Assembly: GCA_005804005.1 (NCBI GenBank)
Contig: SYPI01000266.1
Span: forward strand, 1-6,554
Length of the DNA: 6,554 nucleotides
From: Planctomycetia bacterium
Lineage (GTDB): Bacteria > Planctomycetota > Phycisphaerae > Phycisphaerales > SM1A02
Reading direction: 5' to 3'
Under the pieces are notes generated by a model. The model saw only the letters and a list, made by a program, of their open reading frames with translations, was not told where the DNA came from and did not search any database. How positions within the stretch are numbered: position 1 is the first letter of the stretch; each line of letters starts with the position of its first letter. Shown piece by piece: positions 1-4,239 of this stretch. The position numbers and the translations under genes are program-made.

Positions 1-524
1 CCGTACAGCATCGGCCGACCGAGTTCTTCACTGCGCCCGACAATGCGAACCATGCGCCGCTCCATCAGGGCCCGCAGCACTTCGCCGCAGGCCACCCCGC
101 GGATGGCTTCAATTCCCGCCCGCAGGATCGGCTGCCGATAGGCAACGATCGCCAGAGTTTCCAGCGCCGCGGGAGTCAGCCGCTGCTGGGCGCGAGCCCC
201 GCGCAATCGCTCAACCAACGGGGCAAACTCGGAGCGGGTGAGCATCTGCCGCCCGCCAGCCACCTGCTCGATGCGAAATGCCCGGCCGCCATCGGTGTAC
301 TGAGTGTTCAACTCCTCAACCGCGCCGCGGACCCTACCAGCCGGTGAGCCATCACTGAGTTCCAGCCCCAGCAGGTCGGCGATCCGCCCGTCGGAAAGCG
401 GTCTATCAGCTGCTAGCAGCACCGCCTCGACGCGCGCCGCCAACGGCAAGTCAGCACACGGTGCCAGACCGGACTGGGTCTCCTCGGGCGGGATCAGCGT
501 TGGCTTTTCGTCGGCCACGGCCAC
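1..524 (-). CDS. scpB: Segregation and condensation protein B, ScpB (3' end cut by window edge)
   Basis: ScpB is the winged-helix partner of the kleisin ScpA and of SMC in the bacterial condensin that compacts and segregates the chromosome; it acts on the nucleoid. The 174 visible codons cover an acidic, low-complexity N-terminus (1-28), a first winged-helix domain (about 29-106, with VEAVLLAADRPLS and FRIEQVAGGRQMLTR) and the start of a second. The second carries the family hallmark ALETLAIVAYRQPI at 120-133, then GIEAIRGV and GRPMLY up to the edge. The reading frame is open at base 1, so the C-terminus is missing. GTG at 524-522 is chosen because it lies 8 bases after the atpC stop; GTG at 518 is an alternative. 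Neither has a clear Shine-Dalgarno sequence. The usual partner scpA is not directly upstream. Family assignment is firm; the start is uncertain. Confidence 0.92.
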   Translation of the reverse strand, partial: MAVADEKPTLIPPEETQSGLAPCADLPLAARVEAVLLAADRPLSDGRIADLLGLELSDGSPAGRVRGAVEELNTQYTDGGRAFRIEQVAGGRQMLTRSEFAPLVERLRGARAQQRLTPAALETLAIVAYRQPILRAGIEAIRGVACGEVLRALMERRMVRIVGRSEELGRPMLY

Positions 525-532
525 AGGGTATG

Positions 533-955
533 TCAGCTGCGAACAGTCCTGGCCAGTGCCGCTCGACTCAGTGCCCAGCGCTGTGAGCGCTCCAGCTCCT
601 CGCGCTGCTCGAGGCTCAGCGGCTTCTCGTTGGCAGCCAGCACCTGGGCGTTGGCCGCCGAGAGATCGCGCTCAGCGGCCGCTAGGTCGATCGACTCGGC
701 CAAGATTGCCGCGTCTGCCAGAAGCGTCAGCGCGCCGCCCTGCATCTGGGCGAATCCGCCCTCGATGGCGTAACGCTTGCTCGAACCATCGGCCAGATCA
801 ATGCGCGCCGCCCCAGCGCCCAGTTTCACCAGGAACGGGCTGGTTCCTGACTCAACACCGCGCTGGCCATCCCACGCTTCAAATGTGACATAGTTCACCG
901 GCGCGTCCATGACGCTCTCGGCGGGGGTGACGATGCTGCAGCGGAGCTTGGCCAT
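533..955 (-). CDS. atpC: F1Fo ATP synthase epsilon subunit
   Basis: Epsilon is part of the central stalk of F1, contacts gamma and the c-ring, and can inhibit ATP hydrolysis; it sits on the cytoplasmic face of the membrane. The 140 residues match the usual length (about 130-140). An N-terminal beta-sandwich (about 1-84) opens with LRCSIVTPAESVMDAPV and contains SGTSPFLVKLGAG (37-49) where most homologues have a PGHAP-type loop. It ends with GGFAQMQGGALTLLADAA (66-83), the typical last strands. An alanine- and glutamate-rich two-helix C-terminal part follows (about 88-135). The ATG at 955 lies 13 bases after the stop of the CYTH gene; AGGA at 967-970 is a weak, rather distant ribosome binding site. 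atpD, the normal upstream neighbour, is absent, so this gene is displaced from a standard atp operon or the operon is split. Confidence 0.9.
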   Translation of the reverse strand: MAKLRCSIVTPAESVMDAPVNYVTFEAWDGQRGVESGTSPFLVKLGAGAARIDLADGSSKRYAIEGGFAQMQGGALTLLADAAILAESIDLAAAERDLSAANAQVLAANEKPLSLEQREELERSQRWALSRAALARTVRS

Positions 956-968
956 TGGGGTGGGAATC

Positions 969-1490
969 CTAGGCGAAACCGGGGTGGGTTGGCGCCCCGC
1001 GCCGGGCGATCTCGGAGTTGCGATACCGCGGGTCGCTGGTGACTTCCGCGCCGAGGAATGGCTGAAGCCACCGGGGAATCGGGGCAGCGCTCGTCTCGGT
1101 GGGCAACTCCACCTCGGCCATCACCAGCCCCAGTCCACGAAACTCATCCACCTCCCAGACCAGCTCCCCTTCGCGCACCCGGAAACGGGTTTTTTCCAGA
1201 CGGGCCCCCACGGTCAGTGGCCATTGACGGTCCCAGTCTGCGGCGGTGATTTCCCGCTCGGTTTCCTCGCGCACCAGTCCGGTGCCACGCTTGACGGTGT
1301 GGAAGTGGCACACTTGGCCATCGGTGGTTCTCACCCGGCGGATGCGACCGGGATCGATAAACGGGCCGCCTGCGCCACTGCTCGGTGCCGTCATCGGCAG
1401 GTAGCCCTGCTCGATCTGCCAACGCGCCGCGCCAGCGGGAATCTCCGGCAGCCGCGACAGAACCCAGACCCGTTCGATCTCCAGCTTCAT
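969..1490 (-). CDS. CYTH / triphosphate tunnel metalloenzyme-like protein
   Basis: CYTH proteins form a beta-barrel tunnel lined by Arg, Lys and acidic residues, and most hydrolyse or bind triphosphates (tripolyphosphate, thiamine triphosphate) with divalent metal in the cytoplasm. The 173-residue product is a typical single-domain length. Motifs in order: LEIERVWVL (3-11), EQGYLP (27-32), RIRRVRTTDG (49-58), FHTVKRG (63-69), REETEREI (74-81), LEKTRFRV (98-105), WEVDEF (112-117), AEVELPTE (125-132) and EVTSDPRYRNSEIA (149-162). These follow the short bacterial tripolyphosphatase-like members from end to end. The signature ExExK reads E4-I-E6-R-V8, so the lysine is valine. The frame stays open upstream to 1598, but ATG at 1490 is preferred because it starts the conserved core, has GGAG 5 bases ahead and lies 2 bases after the holB stop. 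Fold is confident; substrate cannot be told. Confidence 0.87.
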   Translation of the reverse strand: MKLEIERVWVLSRLPEIPAGAARWQIEQGYLPMTAPSSGAGGPFIDPGRIRRVRTTDGQVCHFHTVKRGTGLVREETEREITAADWDRQWPLTVGARLEKTRFRVREGELVWEVDEFRGLGLVMAEVELPTETSAAPIPRWLQPFLGAEVTSDPRYRNSEIARRGAPTHPGFA

Positions 1491-1492
1491 GG

Positions 1493-2701
1493 TCACTCCG
1501 CACCGCTGTGCATGAGAATGGCCAACTCGGCAAAGGCGAATCTCATGTTCACATTGGCGCGGAGGTGGCGTTCGCAGTCGACTAGGGCGTCGGTCCACTG
1601 CGCCATCCGCTGAGCGTCTTCGTCGCGGGCTTCGGCGATCGACTCCGACAGGCGACGCCGCACACTCTCGCCGGCGATCGCCAGCACCAGCGATGTGCCG
1701 TCGCGATTGGCCGACTCCTTGCTGAGTCGCTCGTTCTCCTTGACCGCCGCGTCGGCGTACTCACCGGCCAATTCGGCCAGACGCTCGGCGAACGCCACCG
1801 GGAACTGGCCGCTATGGCATTGGTCCATCGCTCCTTCGATTTCCACTGCCCACTTACTAAGCCCGCGCGAGGCAGCCAAGTGAGCCCGGCCGGGGCTGCC
1901 GGCGGAGAACCGCCGCACCCACGCCTGCTCGGTGGCACTGAGGGCGCCGAGGGACTCACCCAGCGCGAGGGCCATGTCATCCTCCGAGAGCGTGTTGAAC
2001 CGCAGGCGGCGACAGCGGCTGCGGATGGTTGGCAGCAGGCGATCTTCGTGTGGGGTGATCAGGAAGATAAACGTGCCCGCCGGGGGCTCTTCCAGTGTCT
2101 TGAGCAGTGCGTTCTGCCCCTCGACCTCCATCTCGTCGGCGCCATCTATGACGAAGCACTTGCCCATTCCCATGAACGGCGTGCGACCAACCACCGACTC
2201 GAACGACTTCCCATCACCGCTCGAACCGCCGAGCATCCGTTCCCGCAGAAGTCCGATGGGAATGCTCAACTGTTTGCGTTCCCTTAGTTCACGGTCGGCG
2301 CTGGCGGCGGCCAGATCGCGGCGAATGAGGTGAATGTCGGGATGGGTGCCGCCACGCAGGAGTTCGGCGCTGCGAGTTACCCGCGGCGGGCTGAACGCCG
2401 CTCGATCATCAGCTGTGGTCTGGGGGTCAACCAGCAGCGCGGCGCAGCGCAGCGCGGTGGAGCACTTGCCCACTCCGGCCGGCCCATGAATGATCCAGGC
2501 ATGGTGGGCGCGACCCGATGTCAATGCCGTTGTCAGCGCTTCGATCGCCGCCGACTGGCCGCGGATCTCGCCGTCCAGCGCGAACGCCGCCATCCGCGCC
2601 ACCACCGGATCACCGCCCGGGGCCGAATCTGGCGCGGCACTCACCGATCCTTCGCCAGCACCCGCCCCGCGCAGCGACTTCGGTTTGCGGACCGCGCTCA
2701 C
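1493..2701 (-). CDS. holB: DNA polymerase III delta-prime subunit (clamp loader)
   Basis: Delta prime is the stator subunit of the clamp loader that opens the beta clamp and places it on primed DNA. The 402 residues hold an AAA+ core: IRGQSAAIEAL (46-56), Walker A GPAGVGKC (73-80), GGTHPDIHLI (117-126), Walker B region FVIDGADEME (183-192), NALLKTLEEPPAGTF (197-211) and TIRSRCRRLRF (225-235). The SRC motif (228-230) supplies the arginine finger for the neighbouring DnaX subunit. Two features stand out. The Ser/Thr after the Walker A lysine is Cys80, and the four-cysteine zinc module of the E. coli protein is absent. A helical collar domain probably fills 240-402. The GTG start at 2701 overlaps the upstream lipoprotein stop as GTGA, favouring translational coupling. 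The first 36 residues are Ala/Gly/Ser-rich, so a start at Met37 (about 2593) is possible. Confidence 0.9.
   Translation of the reverse strand: MSAVRKPKSLRGAGAGEGSVSAAPDSAPGGDPVVARMAAFALDGEIRGQSAAIEALTTALTSGRAHHAWIIHGPAGVGKCSTALRCAALLVDPQTTADDRAAFSPPRVTRSAELLRGGTHPDIHLIRRDLAAASADRELRERKQLSIPIGLLRERMLGGSSGDGKSFESVVGRTPFMGMGKCFVIDGADEMEVEGQNALLKTLEEPPAGTFIFLITPHEDRLLPTIRSRCRRLRFNTLSEDDMALALGESLGALSATEQAWVRRFSAGSPGRAHLAASRGLSKWAVEIEGAMDQCHSGQFPVAFAERLAELAGEYADAAVKENERLSKESANRDGTSLVLAIAGESVRRRLSESIAEARDEDAQRMAQWTDALVDCERHLRANVNMRFAFAELAILMHSGAE
1496..1499 (-). promoter_or_regulatory. Ribosome binding site for the CYTH gene
   Basis: On the minus strand GGAG lies inside the last codons of holB, 5 bases before the ATG at 1490. 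It decides this start against the open frame that continues upstream to 1598, and it lets ribosomes ending holB reinitiate on the next gene. Confidence 0.7.
2698..2701 (-). promoter_or_regulatory. GTGA stop/start overlap of lipoprotein gene and holB
   Basis: The minus strand reads GTGA: GTG starts holB and TGA ends the lipoprotein gene. Such 4-base overlaps are typical of translational coupling. No strong Shine-Dalgarno sequence is seen just upstream, which fits coupled reinitiation. Confidence 0.6.
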
Positions 2702-3615
2702 TTGGGGATCTCAACCAGCCGACATCGCTGCGGCTCCATATGGCCCGGCTTGTTGGGGTCGGTCTGCAGCAGCAACTCCTCACCGTTCATGAGGTGCACC
2801 GGGAACTGCGTCATGGTCGCTTCGACTTCCGGGGAGTAAAGCGTGCTACGCGGGTCGTAGGCCTTCGAGTCAAAGATGCCGACGGTCACAATGCTCAACT
2901 TGCGATCGTCATCGTGGTGATAGAACGCTGGCAGCCCCCGCTGGCGCAGTTCATTGGTGTGCTGCTCGGCGCGGGCCTGGATGGTGGCCAGACTCATTTG
3001 ACTGCTGCCGAAATCTCCCCACACTGCGACCTGCACTGTGTAGAGCTCGCCGGGACCGTCGAACCGCCGCCGCACCTGACGCAAATCAAATCGGCCCATG
3101 GGCGCGGCGCTGGACTCAGTCCGCGAGAGCATCGCCCGGGGGAACGCCTGCTGGCGCCCATCGCTGATCGCCTTCACCTGCTGCAGAGTTGAACGGGCCG
3201 CTGAATCGGTCGGGCCGGCGAAGTGGCCGACCAGAACCGCGCTGCCATCGGTGCGCGGCACCACGTACGCAGCCGCCACCTCAGGGAACCGCCGAGCGAT
3301 ATCTACCCGGAACGACTCGGCGGTCTGGCGGTGCCCGTCACCGGTGAATGTCGCCAGCACCACACCCCAAGTGCCCTGCGGCGCTGCCAGCGCGGAGGCA
3401 GAGTTGTCTTGGCGCTTCGCGCCTGATGGTGTTCGCGCGGCTGCGCCTGGTGCTGCGGTATCGGAGTCCCAAGCCAGCGAATCTGGTCCGGATCGGGGTG
3501 TGGCAGCGGTCGGCGATCCCTTCGGCTTTTCCTGGCTGGTGCAACCACCCAGCACCGCAAGCAGCAGCACGCACAGGATGACAAATCTTGATTCCACGCT
3601 GTTATTACCAGCCAC
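2698..3615 (-). CDS. Predicted lipoprotein with two SPOR-like repeats
   Basis: The 305-residue product begins with a lipoprotein signal: a hydrophobic stretch at 11-22 and the lipobox LGGC with Cys25 as the lipidation site. It is therefore predicted to be anchored in a membrane and exposed outside the cytoplasm. A Ser/Pro/Ala-rich disordered linker follows (26-80). Two stretches then share a SPOR-like pattern of aromatic/hydrophobic strand, helix and second strand: about 81-133 (GTWGVVLATFTGDG to AVLVGHFAG) and about 191-250 (LYTVQVAVWGDFGSS to LSIVTVGIFDS). SPOR domains bind denuded peptidoglycan, but here similarity is by pattern only. A 55-residue tail ends in QRCRLVEIPK. The GTG at 3615 is the most upstream start after an in-frame stop and has no clear Shine-Dalgarno sequence; GTG at 3597 is an alternative. 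It is the first gene of the five-gene minus-strand cluster. Confidence 0.68.
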   Translation of the reverse strand: MAGNNSVESRFVILCVLLLAVLGGCTSQEKPKGSPTAATPRSGPDSLAWDSDTAAPGAAARTPSGAKRQDNSASALAAPQGTWGVVLATFTGDGHRQTAESFRVDIARRFPEVAAAYVVPRTDGSAVLVGHFAGPTDSAARSTLQQVKAISDGRQQAFPRAMLSRTESSAAPMGRFDLRQVRRRFDGPGELYTVQVAVWGDFGSSQMSLATIQARAEQHTNELRQRGLPAFYHHDDDRKLSIVTVGIFDSKAYDPRSTLYSPEVEATMTQFPVHLMNGEELLLQTDPNKPGHMEPQRCRLVEIPK

Positions 3616-3661
3616 AGGTGTGTGGTCCGAGAATCACACGGTTTCTTTTCTAATGGAACTG

Positions 3662-3691
3662 CCTATGAATCGGCTTGGAATCCATCATAGG
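3662..3691. repeat. 7-bp perfect inverted repeat, possible operator
   Basis: CCTATGA at 3662-3668 and TCATAGG at 3685-3691 are exact reverse complements, separated by 16 bases and centred 23 bases apart. The arms lie in the AT-richer part of the divergent gap, about 50-75 bases before the lipoprotein start. Two half-sites roughly two helical turns apart could bind a dimeric regulator serving both directions. A chance origin is possible because the arms are short. Confidence 0.4.
3684..3689 (-). promoter_or_regulatory. Possible -10 element for the minus-strand cluster
   Basis: TATGAT on the minus strand differs from the sigma-70 consensus TATAAT at one base. It lies 68 bases before the GTG at 3615 and overlaps the right arm of the inverted repeat. 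No recognisable -35 hexamer sits 16-18 bases upstream, so this is only a candidate. Confidence 0.25.
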
Positions 3692-3883
3692 GAAGTACGC
3701 AGCCGAGGGGAAACTCGACTGCTCTTGCGACGACGCTTTCACTCAAGGAAACCACGGATGCCCGACGATATCCACACTCGCGGCGAAGGCTCAGCAGGAC
3801 GCGGCTTCGCAGCGGATTCACAGCACGGACGCAGTCGCAAACAGCAACGGTCGGCTCCTCGGAAGGACACGAGTAGCCAGCCT

Positions 3884-3889
3884 GAGGAG
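3884..3889 (+). promoter_or_regulatory. Strong ribosome binding site for the FlgM-like gene
   Basis: GAGGAG ends 6 bases before the ATG at 3896. It is the best Shine-Dalgarno sequence in the window and is the main reason to prefer the short 106-residue form over the 152-residue form. Confidence 0.65.
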
Positions 3890-3895
3890 TTTCCC

Positions 3896-4216
3896 ATGGC
3901 CGATGTTTCCCAGATCAGCACCCCAGATCGCGCCGCGTGCGGCAGCACTGGAACACCTTCGCGCCTCACCAGTCCACCGCGGCGCGCAACTGCGGACACG
4001 AGTCCTGATCGTCCCTGCTGGCGGCATTGCCCGGAGCAGTCTTCTCCCGACGAGATCACCCACGAGCGGAACATGGAGCGACTGCGGGAACTTCCCGATG
4101 TGCGAGTGGAACGGATCCAGAAACTGCGACAGGCCATCGCCAACGGGTCGCTGGAGACCCCAGAGCGTCTGGCCACCGCAATTCAGCGAATGATCGCTGA
4201 AAACTCCGGGGATTAG
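3896..4216 (+). CDS. FlgM-like anti-sigma-28 factor
   Basis: FlgM binds the flagellar sigma factor FliA/sigma-28 in the cytoplasm and blocks late flagellar gene expression until it is exported. The 106-residue product has the family's normal size. Its C-terminal third carries the FlgM pattern: LPDVRVERIQKLRQAIANG (67-85) then SLETPERLATAIQRMIAEN (86-103), equivalent to the family's VR-x-x-K-V-x-x-L-(R/K)-x-x-I-x-x-G-x-(Y)-x-(T)-P core; the usual tyrosine is Leu87. Residues 1-55 are Ser/Thr/Pro/Arg-rich and probably disordered, as in other FlgM proteins, and include an unusual CWRHC (41-45). The ATG at 3896 is chosen because GAGGAG lies 6 bases ahead. An in-frame ATG at 3758, with AAGGA 8 bases ahead, would give 152 residues. 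No flagellar gene is visible beside it. Confidence 0.72.
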   Translation: MADVSQISTPDRAACGSTGTPSRLTSPPRRATADTSPDRPCWRHCPEQSSPDEITHERNMERLRELPDVRVERIQKLRQAIANGSLETPERLATAIQRMIAENSGD

Positions 4217-4220
4217 GCCT

Positions 4221-4237
4221 CAGTCCGTAGACTGGAG
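4221..4237 (+). promoter_or_regulatory. Small hairpin at the amidohydrolase start
   Basis: CAGTC (4221-4225) and GACTG (4230-4234) pair around a 4-base loop, CGTA. With one bulged G the pairing can extend into the GGAG at 4234-4237, which lies only 2 bases before the ATG at 4240. There is no T-run, so it is not an intrinsic terminator. It could lower initiation on the amidohydrolase gene by masking the GGAG. Confidence 0.35.
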
Positions 4238-4239
4238 CA

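Larger units (their letters stand above)
3616..3895. other. Divergent intergenic region between the two gene groups
   Basis: This is the only long gap in the window (280 bases, or about 142 if the FlgM-like gene starts at 3758). It should hold promoters for both the minus-strand five-gene cluster and the plus-strand pair. The part nearest the lipoprotein gene (about 3630-3690) is visibly more AT-rich than the genes and carries a 7-bp inverted repeat and a TATGAT hexamer. The part from 3758 to 3895 is open in frame with the FlgM-like gene and encodes a basic, Ser/Gln/Arg-rich stretch of uncertain reality. No RNA gene is recognised. Confidence 0.6.

Noticed and set aside
304..888. 194-codon plus-strand frame antisense to scpB and atpC
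   Set aside because: It spans the boundary of two well-supported minus-strand genes and its composition is low-complexity Ser/Arg/Pro.
1491..1598. Longer CYTH start at 1598
   Set aside because: The extra 36 residues overlap holB, are Arg/Pro-rich without CYTH similarity, and the ATG at 1490 has a good ribosome binding site.
909..1613. 234-codon plus-strand frame antisense to the CYTH gene
   Set aside because: The opposite strand carries an end-to-end CYTH match; this frame has no family features.
3621..3638. CRP-like palindrome, TGTGG then TCACA
   Set aside because: The spacer is 8 bases instead of 6 and one arm is imperfect; too weak to call.
3098..3757. Upstream extension of the FlgM-like frame to an ATG at 3098 (372 codons)
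   Set aside because: It would run antisense through about half of the lipoprotein gene, whose frame is better supported by its lipobox and coupling. The upstream part has no recognisable domain.
3743..3768. Sigma-28-like promoter (TCAA, 14 bases, CCCGACGA) before the FlgM-like gene
   Set aside because: It would be attractive for a FlgM gene, but the -10 part matches GCCGATAA at only about 5 of 8 bases and the spacing is one base short of the TAAA-N15 consensus; expected by chance in GC-rich DNA.
3675..4193. 172-codon plus-strand frame overlapping the FlgM-like gene
   Set aside because: No motif is seen, and it competes with the frame that carries the FlgM pattern and the GAGGAG site.
4221..4234. 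Intrinsic terminator after the FlgM-like gene
   Set aside because: The stem is only 5 bp, not GC-rich enough, and no T-run follows.
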